Shown here piece by piece: positions 1 to 10,911 of a DNA stretch of 64,000 nucleotides. This stretch comes from Phytophthora hibernalis (taxonomy: Eukaryota; Oomycota; Peronosporomycetes; Peronosporales; Peronosporaceae): contig JAAKBF010000145.1 in the NCBI GenBank assembly GCA_012656075.1, positions 16,859-80,858 of the forward strand, in the 5' to 3' direction. The notes beneath the pieces are model-generated. The model was not told where the DNA came from. It was given only the letters and a program-made list of their open reading frames with translations, and made no database searches. The position numbers and the translations under genes were made by a program. Within the stretch, counting starts at the first letter, position 1, and each line of letters starts with the position of its first letter.

Positions 1-274
1 GGTGCTGCCGTTCTCGGCGTTCGTGGAGGTGGGCACGCAGCGTGTAGCTCCCAGCGAGAAGCTGCCGATGCAAGGCGGGCTGTGCGCGGAGGGCGCGTCC
101 TTCGAGATCGCGGCCAGTCTACTGTTGCGCAACGTGCTGATTCCAGCAGGCTTCAAGTTGCGTCACTTCAGCCGCGTGCCTTACCTGTGTCGTGGGGACT
201 TGCGGCAGCCGTACTATGTGCTGTCAGACGCGATCTTCGTGTTGGAGGTCGACGAGAAAGAGAGTTCAGGTTAA
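1..274 (+). CDS. 3' end of an unidentified protein gene (truncated by the window edge)
   Basis: An open frame runs in from the left edge and stops with TAA at 272-274, giving about 90 C-terminal residues. The segment is well formed: an amphipathic stretch (AASLLLRNVLIPAGFKLRH) is followed by FSRVPYLCRGDLRQPYYVL and DAIFVLEV. The look of the final beta-strand pair resembles the end of a Rossmann-type methyltransferase, but I cannot name the family. The true start lies outside the window; the first in-frame Met here is not a credible start. GC content and codon use match the neighbouring genes. Confidence 0.5.
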   Translation, partial: VLPFSAFVEVGTQRVAPSEKLPMQGGLCAEGASFEIAASLLLRNVLIPAGFKLRHFSRVPYLCRGDLRQPYYVLSDAIFVLEVDEKESSG

Positions 275-955
275 AGCTGTCGGCGCCGCATGTGGTAAGC
301 GCGAACGAAAAAGTCATATGAACGGCCGCATGCTTTCCAGTCGATGACTCCGGTAACCGGAGTCACCGGACCGGTTGCCAGGATCCACCTGCGAAACGAC
401 TACTGGTAGTCTCTGTGGGGTGTAGCATTCAGTGCTGAATCGTGTCTGGCGTTGACTGCGCTGAACCGCGGCGGCGATTCTCACAAAGCTGCTATTAGGT
501 CAACACCATAATATCGTCGTTTGCTGCTTGGTCACCAAACATTAAGCCTTGGTGAGCTCAGCTGCAGGACAGTTGAACTGCGCGGTACGTGTACAACAGC
601 GAAATGGCTACAGACTGAGAGACACGTTTTGTGTGGGCAGCCAGTAGCTTAATTTTCAATTGGCCAATCACCAACAGTGCAGCTGGATTTAGCGTTTCCT
701 AGTGGCAGAAAAGGGAATTTTCTCATTCGTCGAAAATCTGTCGCACTCGTTATCGCACTTAGTGACGACGCTCCGATTAAGTACGACACAAATAGCTTGG
801 TTTTTGTATGCCGCACGTGTTCCGAGATCGGTAGAGAGAGTCCAGTTTCTCGCTTCCCTTCACAATTCATTTTGCGCTGGAGAGCTCAAGTCGCACCGAG
901 ACTTCTGCAGCGCAAGAGACGGACGCCCAAACTGGCCATAAACAACGACACAATC
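275..955. other. Intergenic spacer with promoter of the next gene
   Basis: No convincing coding sequence in 680 bases. The first half is downstream flank of the truncated gene. The second half holds a CCAAT box (664-668) and a possible oomycete initiator around 721-735, then a leader of about 230 bases before the ATG at 956. Confidence 0.5.
664..735 (+). promoter_or_regulatory. Candidate promoter: CCAAT box plus Inr-like element
   Basis: CCAATCA occurs at 664-670, and TCTCATTCGTCGAAAATC starts at 721. The latter resembles the oomycete initiator/flanking-promoter-region arrangement (TCATT followed by an A/T-rich core). The distance to the ATG at 956 is long but possible. No start-site data can be read from sequence alone. 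Confidence 0.35.
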
Positions 956-2099
956 ATGGCCCCACTCGCTGAAGCTTCCACTACCACCTTAGAACCGGTC
1001 ACGGTACTCAAGCACAAGACCGTCCACGAATCTGAAGAGCCCCAGAGCGAAGCCCCGTGCGAAGAAGACGAAGACCACAACGACGCTAGCAGCAGCACTG
1101 CTGAGACCGAGACGGACGACGACGAGGAGCCAGCCACGCAACAAGAGACGACGGCTGCTGAGTCCGAAGACGTCCAGCAACCAGCCAAGAAACGCGTACG
1201 GTTCAACGAGGCTGACGTGGTCGAGTTCGAGCCCACCATGTGGACAGCAACAGTCTCCTCTGAAGGCGTACCGGTGAGTTTAATGTGCTTTGGGACGCTA
1301 TAAGAGCAAATATCTAACGCCAATTGTGTGCTGACTGCAGCTTGGCATGTCTGTTGAGGTGCGTCGTCGTACCAAGCGCCCGCTGGACACGTACGAGAAC
1401 GAGCGAGTGATCCAGCAACGCGTAGATCGACAGGAGTACATGGAGCTGGGCTACCTGGAGCCTGAAGAGAGACTGGACATCCTCGAGAACGCTGGCCACG
1501 CCATCTCAATTATTAGTCACGTGGAACGAGAGACCCTTCGTATCAACCGTGAACGGTGGGAGTCCAACGAGTACGACCTCATGTACCAGTACGGACTGGG
1601 CGAGGTGCCGCTCATGGAAGACGGCGACATGGACATGATGCAGGACGACGCCGACGACCTCATGCACGTAGACGACAGTAGCGAGGACGACTTCTTCTTC
1701 GGAGACAGCAGTCGGAGCATGACCGTGGACTCGGAGGTGCGCTTCGCCATGGAGGACATGGACGCGTACGACGCCATCAACTCGCGTACCTACGACGATC
1801 TGAGCATCGACTACGCCTCGGACTGCATTTTGGGCGACGACGAGAGCTCAGACGAGAACAACGAGCTGCCGTACGCAGTAGACTCGTTCGACTCACCGCT
1901 AAGCTGTGACTTGCTAGAGATGGGCACCTCGCCTTCAGATGTCTCGGCACCGTCGGACTGCATGCTTGCTGCCGCTGCAGCAGCCACATGCGTCCAGTCT
2001 GCCGCTGCTGTGGCCAGTACCACGACGGCAGGGATCAGTTCGACAGAGCCTTCGCCAGCTGTCCCAGTGGAGGCTGCTCAGACTGTCGTCGCCGTGTAG
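956..2099 (+). CDS. CSRNP-like acidic nuclear protein
   Basis: Two exons, 956-1273 and 1341-2099 (donor GTGAGT, acceptor TGCAG), give 358 residues. The first 75 residues are acidic and low complexity. RVRF at residues 80-83 is a candidate PP1-docking RVxF motif, and it leads into VEFEP, then SSEGVP, and across the intron LGMSVEVRRRT. The pattern VxF-x-F..(V/S)PSxG-(x)-LGM is the hallmark of the cysteine/serine-rich nuclear protein (CSRNP/AXUD1) N-terminal domain. After a helical region the tail is strongly acidic (DMDMMQDDADDLMHVDD) and ends in an alanine/threonine-rich stretch, as in a transactivation domain. The family link is inferred from the short motif only. The start was chosen because residues encoded upstream do not look conserved. 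Confidence 0.6.
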
Positions 2100-2735
2100 A
2101 TCCCCGGAGCTCTTTTGGAATTCCAGACACCCGTGCCTGTTGCACGCGTGTAGTATATGTGCAGTTGATTTCGCGCTGCGCCGCCTGATCGCATGAAGTG
2201 GCCAAGCATCCCGTCGGTATTTAGTAAGCAGGGAGGAAGGCGCGAGCCGCGTCGACTGCTTCTCCCTTATATTTTACCCCTCTTTTGACATGTTGATAGC
2301 GAATAGTTTCGATAGGATAGCGCTTCTCGTATTATTATTCCTACAGATAAAGCCTAGTGAAAATACACCAGCCATTGCCATCCACGCGCATTGCGCCGGT
2401 CTTCATTTTCTGCACAATTGCTCGTCCAGCCACAACAGCGTGCTGAACAGGATCGATATTTTCGCGCATTTCAGAGCTTACTATGCATACTGTTGCCTAT
2501 TAATAGTTCATTGCGCTAGTCGCGCTTGGGCATATGAGATCAATCTTCTCATCTAAGCCAGCGCAGAGCAGCACCACTTCCACGAAGAACACTCAATTCA
2601 GGTGGTCACAATTCAGGATGTCCTTAAGTATAGTCGCACTTAGACGAGTCGTCTCAGTACGCAGTCAATTGACGTCCTTCGGGCCACAGACTCCGGTGCA
2701 AAAGCTACGCACAAGCTCAGTAGCTCCCTCTCGTC
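2100..2735. other. Intergenic spacer
   Basis: No supported gene. The sequence is AT-richer around 2260-2560 and becomes the leader of the COQ6 gene. ORFs here are short and lack recognisable features. Confidence 0.4.
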
Positions 2736-4183
2736 ATGGTGCTTTCCTCCGTCGCGCGCGTGTCGACGCGTTCGCTGCGTTGCTCTCGCTCCCTAGCAGT
2801 CCGTTCGCTGTCCACGGCAGCTCCGTTCGACCCGCAGGTGCCGCACTACGACGTGGTGGTCGTGGGCGGCGGCCTCGTGGGCTCCGCTTTGGCCTGTCAG
2901 CTCAAGAGCAGTCCCGTGTTCAAGGGCAAGAGCGTGGCGGTCATCGAGCCGTCGGATCCCCCGTGGCGCCTTCCGTGGAGGAGGATTCGCCCGATCTGCG
3001 CGTGTTCACCATCACGCCCGCCAGCAAGGCGCTACTGCAACGCGCCGGCGCCTGGGACCTCATCACCGACGCGCACAGGGCCGAGTTCAAGGACATGCAG
3101 GTCTGGGACGCTATGGGCGACGGCTTCATCCGCTTCGACGCCCAGAAGGCTGGCAAGGACGTGCTGGGCCATGTACTGGAGCACCGCGTGCTTGTGCGTG
3201 CACTGCACGAGCGCATGAACCAGTTGGCTGCTGACTCGGATGACAGCGCACCGCTCAAGCTCTACTGTCCTGCCAAGGTCAAGCACTTCCAGCGACCTAC
3301 GCCTGTCTCCAGCATCTCGGAGATCGGTCTGGAAGACGGCCAACGCCTTAAGGCCGACCTTGTCGTGGCTGCGGACGGAGGCAACTCCATCATCCGCTCG
3401 CTCTCGGCCCTCGGTACGTGGGGATGGGACTACGACCAACAGGCTGTCGTGGCCACTGTCAAGACGGACCGCGTGAACGAGACAGCGTGGCAGCGGTTCT
3501 ACCCCACGGGTCCCGTGGCTCTGCTGCCCATGCGCGACGGATACTCGTCCGTGGTCTGGTCCTGCTCGGCCGACATGGCCAAGGAGCTCACGGCGCTCAG
3601 CCCTGAAGAGTTCGTGGAGCGACTCAACGAGGCGTACGCCGCCCCGCCCATGTCCCCTGTGCCGCCCGAGTTTCCGGGCATCCCCGTGCTCGCGGATCTG
3701 GTCAAGGGCGTGCACCACGCCGCCAGCACCATCATGTCGGCGGCCGCCCTCACTGAGCCATTCGTTGCTCCGCCCAAGGCTGTATCCACCGTGGGCCACC
3801 GCTTCGCCTTCCCGCTCAAGCTGAAGCACGCTACCAAGTACATTAAGCCTGGTCTTGCCCTCGTAGGCGACTCCGCGCACACCATCCACCCGCTGGCTGG
3901 CCAAGGTCTGAACCTTGGTCTGGGTGACGTGCAGGCTCTCAGCGACCTGCTTGTGGAGGGTGTCAAGAGCGGCGAGAACCTCTCGAACGAATACTTCCTG
4001 CAGCAGTACGAGGACGAGCGTATGAAGGCGAACATCACGATGCAGCTGGCCATGGACGGCTTCAAGCGGATGTTCGGCCCCACCCCGGACGCGGTGTCGG
4101 TCGCACGCAACGTCGGCATGGGCACGCTCAACGCCGTGGAGCCGCTCAAGAACCAGATCATGAAGTACGCGATGGGTTTGTAG
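2736..4183 (+). CDS. COQ6: Ubiquinone biosynthesis monooxygenase COQ6 (one frame break)
   Basis: A flavin-dependent hydroxylase of coenzyme Q synthesis, acting on the benzoquinone ring at the matrix side of the mitochondrial inner membrane. The N-terminus (MVLSSVARVSTRSLRCSRSL) is Arg/Ser-rich like a mitochondrial presequence. The FAD dinucleotide motif VVVGGGLVGS is at residues 41-50, and the family's second FAD motif GDSAHTIHPLAGQGLNLGL lies near residue 380. The frame breaks at CCCCC 2958-2962. One added C joins EPSDPP to VAPSVEEDSPDL and gives about 482 residues, the normal size for COQ6. The break falls in a homopolymer and nothing else is degraded, so a sequence error is more likely than a pseudogene. 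The start at 2736 is the Met that gives the presequence. Confidence 0.85.
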
Positions 4184-4281
4184 ATGCATCCAGGCAACCA
4201 GTAGATGGCGAGTCGGATACCTTTCCTGACAGCAGGGAGCAAGATAAACAATCGCCACGTAGGATCAACCTCTATCCGAGT

Positions 4282-4875
4282 TTATTCCTCTTTGAGCTGC
4301 TCGTCTTGGTTCACCGAGAACAGGTGCCGGTTGACCTCGAAGATGGAGATATCTCCGATACCAGGCGTAGCCTCCGTATCATCTTGAAAGCACGAGGTGC
4401 CTTCGGGCAGCGGCACCGTGTGCGTGTCAAGGATGGTAGCATACGACCCAATCCCAGGCGTAGACAGAAGGTTCACTGCCTTGTAGAACACCAGCGAGAA
4501 GAGGTACGTCACGACAATCATCGCCGGCACCGCCACCGCCCAATGTTTGGATGGGAAGTAGGTGAATCCGTAGGCTTCCAGGGTCGCTTCGGGCACGTAC
4601 GCCCATACCAGGAACAGCACTACAACAGTCATAGCTTAGCATTTAATTGTATCAACCTCAAACCGATGCTTTGACGCACTGTATAAGAGCGCGGAGGCCA
4701 GCCAACCCCCAAAGCCGAAGAGTTCCATTCGCATAGAGTGCAATCGCTGCATCTCCTTGAACGAGACTTGGGTCGATATGGGCGGGGTCTTCACTACATT
4801 CTGAGGCCTATCGGAAGCACCAGAGATTGGTGCTGGACTCGGTTCCTTCGCTGTCTTCCTCTTCCGAGTCGTCAT
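4282..4875 (-). CDS. PIGP: GPI-GlcNAc transferase subunit P (PIG-P)
   Basis: Exons on the minus strand are 4875-4680 and 4619-4282, with a 60-bp intron (GTGCGT...TTGTAG); they give 177 residues. The PIG-P domain is clear: FGFGGWLASALLY joins MLFLVWAYVPE across the intron, followed by the second membrane helix AVAVPAMIVVTYLFSLVFY. PIG-P is a small two-helix ER membrane subunit of the enzyme that starts GPI-anchor synthesis by moving GlcNAc from UDP-GlcNAc to phosphatidylinositol. About 50 hydrophilic residues precede the first helix and 60 follow the second. The gene converges with COQ6, about 100 bases apart. Confidence 0.85.
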
Positions 4876-5065
4876 TATCCAAAGCTTTGTATTTTGTGGT
4901 GCTGTCTCGGGTAAAAAAGTGTGGATCGGAGACCAACATGTCGTTCGTGATGAAGAGGTCTATTCAAATGATTGAGGCTGCGCAGTGAGCCTTTTAGCTT
5001 TAGCAATGCAGCACAGTATTATTTGTCTTCGCACGTTCATCGCCTCTGCCTGCATGCATATAGAG

Positions 5066-8000
5066 TTAGCGCGGGAGCAACTCGTTCAACGATGTGTCTC
5101 CTTCGTTGTCGTTGTCACCGACGCGCATGGTTGGAACCGAGTTGCTCAGTGCACGCTTGACTTGTTCCGTGCGTGACACAGTGCGGCGTAGCTTGCGCAG
5201 GAAACCAACGGGAGGTGGACCCGAGAGAGGATACACGTCGTCAGTATCGATGTTCTTGGCCAGACGGAAGCAGCGCGCGCAGTGCTCTTCTTCGAGCTCT
5301 CGCCGTGTGATGATGCCGCGCACGTTGTTGTGGCGATTCACGACCACGAGATGTCGAAGACCAGCACTTCGGAAGAGGCGGTAGGCGCGCACGAAGGGCG
5401 CCTCCTCTTGGATCAAATACGGCGTCTGGTTCATGTATGGCGTGAGGTCCACCCACAACGCACGATCTTCCTCGGACAAAGTGTAGAGCTCGTCACCAGC
5501 GACGCGACCGGCATGGGCAGCAGCTCGAAAATCCTGGTGCAACGGAGAGGGGATCGGATACCGAGGATAATGTGCCTCCATATCGTGGTAAGACAAGCAG
5601 TAGTCTCCGGCGAGAGGAGATTCGAGCAACTTGTCATCGACGCGCGGGGTGTTCGACGATTCCAGATCTATCGGGCGGCGGTGGCGAAGGTTATTAGTCG
5701 GTGTCACGTCGGATTGGTAGGAAGCAGGATGTGGCTGGCGGTTGAACGGCTTGGGCTTTTCAATGCTGAAGTCTTGGTGACTCAGCAGTACGTTCAGCTG
5801 CTTTCGTAAAATGACGCCTGCGAAGAAGCGGCTGCCGAATGTTGGATCCTCTACGATCACAGGGAACGCGTTGTGCTTTGTACTCACGAGCAAGTCGAAG
5901 ATGACGCCGGCTCGCTCGACTGTGCGAAGTGCCTTGGGGTGAGCGGTCATGATGTGTTTCACACGCAAGAAGGAGCCGCGTAGCGGTGGATTCCAGTCTA
6001 GGAATGGAACGTGGCGGAGGTGAATGTGGATGTCGTAGATGCCTTCGTTGAAGTAGTTGCCCACCCAGCGCGCGAAGAACGACGTGAGAATGAGTGGTAA
6101 GCCAAACTCGATGTTGCCGGTGCACTCGAGAATGATAACAGTCAACGAAATGGTCATCCGTGTCACGCCGCCCAGCATCGCCAAACTTCCCACGAGACCG
6201 TACGTTCGCGGGTCCACCGTTTTCATATGCTGCAATCCTGTGAAATAGTTTATCACCCGTGTCCAGAGTCGTCCATAAGCTGCGCCAACAAGCAGTGCCG
6301 GAACAAACAGACCACTTGGAATTTTGAGACCATAGGTTATGCATGCCAGCAAGAGCATCATGGCCCAGAAGACCACGAGATTGCGCACATCGAAAGAGTC
6401 TGGTGGGGCATGGAACAGGTGCTTGATGGCTGTCTCCCCTCCGGTTAACATGAGCGATGCCAAATCGTTATACTGGCCTTCGGGGCAGTAGAAGCGTAAG
6501 AGCTCTTTCTTGTATGGATATTGTACAGTCTCGTCGGCTTGAAAACACTCAGCACCATCCATCGATACGGTGGCGCAGCTCTCACATATACAAGCTGATC
6601 CGTTCTTCTTCAGCATTTCCATTCCAAAAACGAAGGCCTTGTTTGGTGCTGCGGCAGCACCCGCTGAGTCTGCGAGACTGATGACATCGTCGCGAGCTTG
6701 AGGGAGATTATGACATTTGCCAAGCATGAACGGCGTCGAAAAAGTAGTGATGAGATCAAAACTGACAGCAACAGTGCTTCCATCCACGCTACACCACGTG
6801 TGCGTACCCAACGGGAACGCACTCTTGCTAGCCGCGTGTTGAGCTCATTGAAGAATGCTCCTTGCAAACCGCCACCGATGCCCATGAGAATAAAGAGCGG
6901 CACCTCCCATATCTGGTACGTGCTGGATGTGAACGGTCCGAAGCTGAAGCTTCCCGTATGGCTACCAAGCGTACCCCAAGACAGGTTGTCGTTCATTCCT
7001 GATAGAAAGAACGCCAGCGTGAATGTTGCCGACATGGCGCAAAATAACGTCCGCCACGTAAGTGTTTGGTTCCAAAAGGATGCGCCTTCCTCCAGGACAA
7101 ACAGGACTCCTCCGATGGGTGCTCCGAACGCCGACGCCACACCAGCGGCAGCACCACATGCCACGAAGTCTCGTTTTTCTCTATCGTTGCGGAAACCTGC
7201 AAAATAGGAAAAACTACATGACAGCCGAAGACTCAATACGCACCCGCTTCAATCAGCTTTCATCGTAATGCCACATACCTGGTATCATAGCCCATAGTTG
7301 AGGATTTACCCTGGGAAAGACCGGCAGCAACAATTGCACCACTACATAGCACAAAAGCATTCAGCATACACAAGAGGACAGCACAGAACAAACCCACGGC
7401 GTACCTGTGGATCATGGGCCCTTCTTTCCCTACTGGCAAGCCACCTGCCACGGAGCAAACAGTGCCTATAACTTTGCAGAAGAACGTCCGCAAGCGCAGC
7501 ATTCGCGGGATCTTCATGCCGTTTAGCGTCGTCTTCACCTCCGAGATACCTGCGTCCACAGTAGTGCAACAAATCCCCGCACCTGCAAGTTAGCGTCGCT
7601 GTCACTTCCCCCAAAGGTCTCGACAACCCACCCGATCCAGCAGCAACAGGCTCCCCAAAGGACGTCACGGTCGCGGCAATCGCCACTAGCACGAGGTTGA
7701 AGGCCACGATGCTCCAGAACGTAGTACCAAAGAGAACATGTTTAGCCAGCTCGTGCTGGATGGTGTACTCGAGCAAATGCTGCTTAAGTGACGTGAGCAG
7801 CATGGTGAAGTACAGCATGAAAACCGCCACGAGCGCCGTTATCACGCCCGTCACGAGCGTGAGAAACCACCGCGCGTAGACGAGTCGGTTCTTCTCCTGC
7901 CCGTTGCGGTACTTGTAGCCCATACCGGACTTGTTCACGACGCTCTCGAACAGGTCTGCAGTATATAGTGGCAGTTGTTAGATCCCTCATTGTATTATAA

Positions 8001-8069
8001 ATTATTGTTATTATTCGGCATTGCCGCACCATAGTCCAGACTCTCAAGATCGGAGCTTTTCCAGAGCAT
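5066..8069 (-). CDS. ClC-6/7-type chloride/proton exchanger (one frame break)
   Basis: Five exons on the minus strand: 8069-8030, 7955-7632, 7549-7405, 7341-7279 and 7213-5066, about 906 residues. Exon 1 encodes MLWKSSDLESLDYD, matching the conserved SLDY of ClC-7-like proteins. ClC signatures follow: GSGI-EVK, GKEGPMIH (gating Glu), LEEGASFWNQ (the Glu position that couples proton transport in ClC-7), and GLKIPSGLFVPALLVG. Two CBS domains close the protein (KHIMTAHPKAL and VRAYRLFRSAGLRHLVVV). The retained Glu pair suggests a 2Cl-/H+ antiporter of endolysosomal or vacuolar membranes. One base is missing in the TTTT or TTTTT run (plus 6739-6761); adding it joins SVLISSLLF to STPFMLGKC. The TAC/TGTAG acceptor at 7214 was preferred over TTGCAG because only it keeps phase. 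Confidence 0.88.
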
Positions 8070-8586
8070 TGTGTTGCAGCGGAGAAGGACAGAGTGCGAC
8101 TTTCGGATTGCTGGAGCTGTGGGTGTGTACAGGAGGCAAATAGGGTATGCAACTGAGTGCAGAGAGCTCCGCTATATGGTGCACGAGTCAACGACTGAAA
8201 AGATTGAGCGAGGGCGGTGCTACAATACGCGAGGTGCATGCACACGGGATCGCTCTGTCCGAAGTCTAGCTCTGGGCGGAACATCCGTTTGGAATGATAC
8301 CTTCCCATTTGGGCCAATCAACAAGTAGTTGGTGTATGACATGGACCAATCAGAATGTACAAGCTCACAACAGAGAACAGGCTTGTCTTTCGCAGGGTAT
8401 GTGGTATTAGAGTACGGTTTAGCCGTAAAGTTAAACATCCCGTCTGTTCTCTAACTCTTTTCATTCATTGTTAAAGGTAATTATTCACCCACCTCTCTTT
8501 TGGGATATTCACCCGATGTGTATGGCGATGGAGAGGTAATCCGACAACGAGTGGCAAAGCAGCAGGAGATCGTCGTCTCCGTCGCC
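8070..8586. promoter_or_regulatory. Divergent promoter region between the ClC gene and DENR
   Basis: About 510 bases separate the two divergent start codons. CCAAT boxes occur at 8314-8318 and 8344-8348. TTTTCATTCATTG around 8457-8470 resembles an oomycete initiator for DENR. No coding sequence is supported, although the frame upstream of 8587 stays open to 8500. Confidence 0.4.
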
Positions 8587-9608
8587 ATGTCTCCACACCG
8601 TGAGCGCCTCACGCGTTTCTACCGCAAGTACAATGCCGACAAGCTGCACGAGATCGACGGCGTGCTGGAGCGCTTCAAAGGGCGCGAGGCGCAGCTGTTC
8701 TCGGCGCTTGTGAAGAAGTACGGGCCTGAACCTGCAGAGAACGAGCAGTTCGACGGCGCAGAAGAGGAAGACGAAGAAGAGCAAGAAGAAGAGGAAGAGG
8801 AGGAAGATACCGAGGCGAACTTCAACCACCAGCGTCTGCTGGCCTTCTACCACAAGTACAACCCCGAGAAGGTCGACGACGTGCCCTCGGTGCTGGCCAA
8901 GTACAAGGGCAAGGAGTCCAAGCTCTTCGATGCTCTGGTGAAGAAGTACGGACCGGAACCTGGCGACTCGGACGACGAGGAGGAAGAGGAGGAGGAAGAG
9001 CAGAAAGAAGACGGCCAGCCCAAGTTTAACAGCGTGCTGTACTGCCCCATCGACACCTTCCCGCCCGAGTACTGCGAGTACGGCCCCATGTTCAACGAGT
9101 GCAAGCCCTGGCTGGCCGAGCACTGCCCCGACCTCGTGCTCACCAAGTACAACCGCACGGTGGTGGAGCTGCTGGAGGTGGAGCAGCAGATCGCTGACGG
9201 TGTGGAAGGCATCACGCTCGAGGTGGTGGGCAAGACCGTCAAGAAGAAGAAGAAAAACAAGATCGAGGAGGCTGCCAAGCGGAAGGAGAACTGCAAGGTG
9301 ACCATCTCCAAGAGCTCTCGCAAGGGCCGCAAGCGTCTCACCTTCGTCACGGGTCTCGAGGACTTTGAGGGGTCAACATCAAGGATGCCAGTAAGAGCCT
9401 GGGCAAGAAGTTCGCCTGCAGCTCGTCGCTGTCCAAGACGGACCAGGGCCAGCAGCAGATCCAGCTGCAGGGCGACTGCGCCACGGAACTGCTGGACGTG
9501 CTGCCGGAGATGTTCGGCGTGCACGAAGACCAGATTGTCGTCATCGAAGAACCCATCAAGCCCGCCAAGACCACCAAGAAGGAGGAGGCAAGAAGTAGTT
9601 GGATGTAG
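8587..9608 (+). CDS. DENR: DENR-like translation reinitiation factor with duplicated N-terminal module (one frame break)
   Basis: The C-terminal half is a density-regulated protein (DENR): CPIDTFPPEYCEYGP and ECKPWLAEHCPDL are the Cys-containing N-domain, and KVTISKSSRKGRKRLTFVTG starts the SUI1 fold. DENR pairs with MCTS1 to recycle 40S subunits and drive reinitiation. Unusually, two copies of a roughly 46-residue module come first (8593-8730 and 8824-8967). Each starts RL-x2-FY-x-KYN and ends LF-x-ALVKKYGPEP, and each is followed by a Glu-rich linker. One base is missing at GGGG 9369-9372; adding it gives FEGVNIKDASKSL and about 340 residues. The ATG at 8587 was chosen over 8500 because the module begins right after it. 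Confidence 0.8.
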
Positions 9609-9724
9609 GACCCACAGCGTAGACGCTAGCAACTCGCACTAATACAGCTCTCTGCTCTTAAAGCGGACATTTGCTCGCTAATCGTAAAATACGCTCTCTA
9701 TCTGTATTATTTTGCTATCAAAGT

Positions 9725-9737
9725 GTCATTTTCAATC
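9725..9737 (+). promoter_or_regulatory. Candidate oomycete Inr/FPR
   Basis: GTCATTTTCAATC fits the TCATT-YY-n-CAWTTT style of oomycete core promoter. It lies 36-48 bases before the ATG at 9773, and supports that start rather than an in-frame Met at 9671, which would be upstream of transcription. Confidence 0.4.
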
Positions 9738-9772
9738 GAAAAGACAAAGATGAGCGACGACATCCTGACTCC

Positions 9773-10444
9773 ATGTCCCTCTCGGACGACGAGATGCTGG
9801 ACAACCTAGCGGACGATATGCTCATGGAGATGGAGGAGGACGTCGTACAGTCGTCCACCGTCTCTGTGCCACCCACTTGGTCGCATGGAGCCGTGTCAGT
9901 TCCCAATGCACCAGCCAACATGCCCGATCTGGGCCAAATGATGTCCCAGATGATGCCTATGATGTCCCAAATGTTCGGCGGCAATGGTGGACCCAACCCC
10001 AATTCGCTGCAACAAGCCCCAGTGTCCTGGCAAGAGCTCGTCAAGCGCCACGTACCCAGTAACGAGCAGGAAGATTGGCTCACGACCATCGACCAGGACG
10101 CGACCAAGCTGCGCGTCGCCAGTACTGCCAAAGTCCTGACCAAGCCGCAAAGTCGCTCTTATCGTACGACGCCGTCGACCATTCCCAGTATGTACATGCA
10201 GGCGGGTACGATGCTGGCCAACTTTCTTAATGAGGCGGTACGCTCCGCTCAGCTGGAGCAAAACAGTCAGTGGCAGGAGCTGCGGGACGACGTGGTGGGT
10301 CAGCTAGAGCAGACTGGCCTGACCAAGGTGTACGAGAACAAGCTGAAGGAGATGCTACGTCAGCGCGTTGTCAACGATCCGGACTACCTGGCGGAGAAGG
10401 ACAGTGAACGCTATCGCAACATCACGGAAGCGCTCTCCGTGTAA
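9773..10444 (+). CDS. Unidentified acidic/Met-rich protein, 223 aa
   Basis: A single-exon gene encoding MSLSDDEMLDNLADDMLMEM, then a Met-rich stretch (DLGQMMSQMMPMMSQMF), then a helical charged C-terminal domain containing VSWQELVKRHVP and NEQEDWL. I do not recognise the family. The C-terminal 130 residues are rich in Gln, Leu and Arg and look globular, with no signal peptide or membrane helix. An upstream ATG at 9750 in another frame (MSDDILTPC) overlaps the start; it is either a 19-codon uORF or the true start followed by a missing base. The stop is TAA at 10442-10444. Confidence 0.6.
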   Translation: MSLSDDEMLDNLADDMLMEMEEDVVQSSTVSVPPTWSHGAVSVPNAPANMPDLGQMMSQMMPMMSQMFGGNGGPNPNSLQQAPVSWQELVKRHVPSNEQEDWLTTIDQDATKLRVASTAKVLTKPQSRSYRTTPSTIPSMYMQAGTMLANFLNEAVRSAQLEQNSQWQELRDDVVGQLEQTGLTKVYENKLKEMLRQRVVNDPDYLAEKDSERYRNITEALSV

Positions 10445-10911
10445 AGTTTAGCTGCGTGAGCGGACGAAGGATACGAACAGGGGATCCAAGATATGTTGCA
10501 GGTGTGATGATGCTGCTGCAAACACAATTTATACCATTGTTCTAGAGAAAGCATGCGAGACGAGTTTCTTTTGCCTACCGGTACATCAGCAAGGACATCC
10601 TTATTGCCAGCGAGCAGATTGCTGAATGAGTTGGGTTCCTGGTATTGCAGCCGATTGTTTGTCGACATCGCCCATCGCTTGTGCACTCTCACTCTTCATT
10701 TCAGTATCCAAGGCCCCGCGGTGAGTTCATACCACGCAGCGAGGAATGCGAGTCTTCCAACCTCTCTGACTGTGGATAATGCTCTTCGTCCTCTAGCACC
10801 ATCGCAATCCGTCTGTGCCCCTTGCTCACTACTGCTTGAGGAGACGCTGATAGAGACTGACGCAGAGAGTATTCGGGCAAGATCCGGTCTATTAGCTTAA
10901 GACGTGCCACG
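10445..10911. other. Intergenic spacer
   Basis: No gene supported in 467 bases. An ORF at 10553-10900 has no recognisable features and overlaps the likely leader of the LicD gene. Confidence 0.4.
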
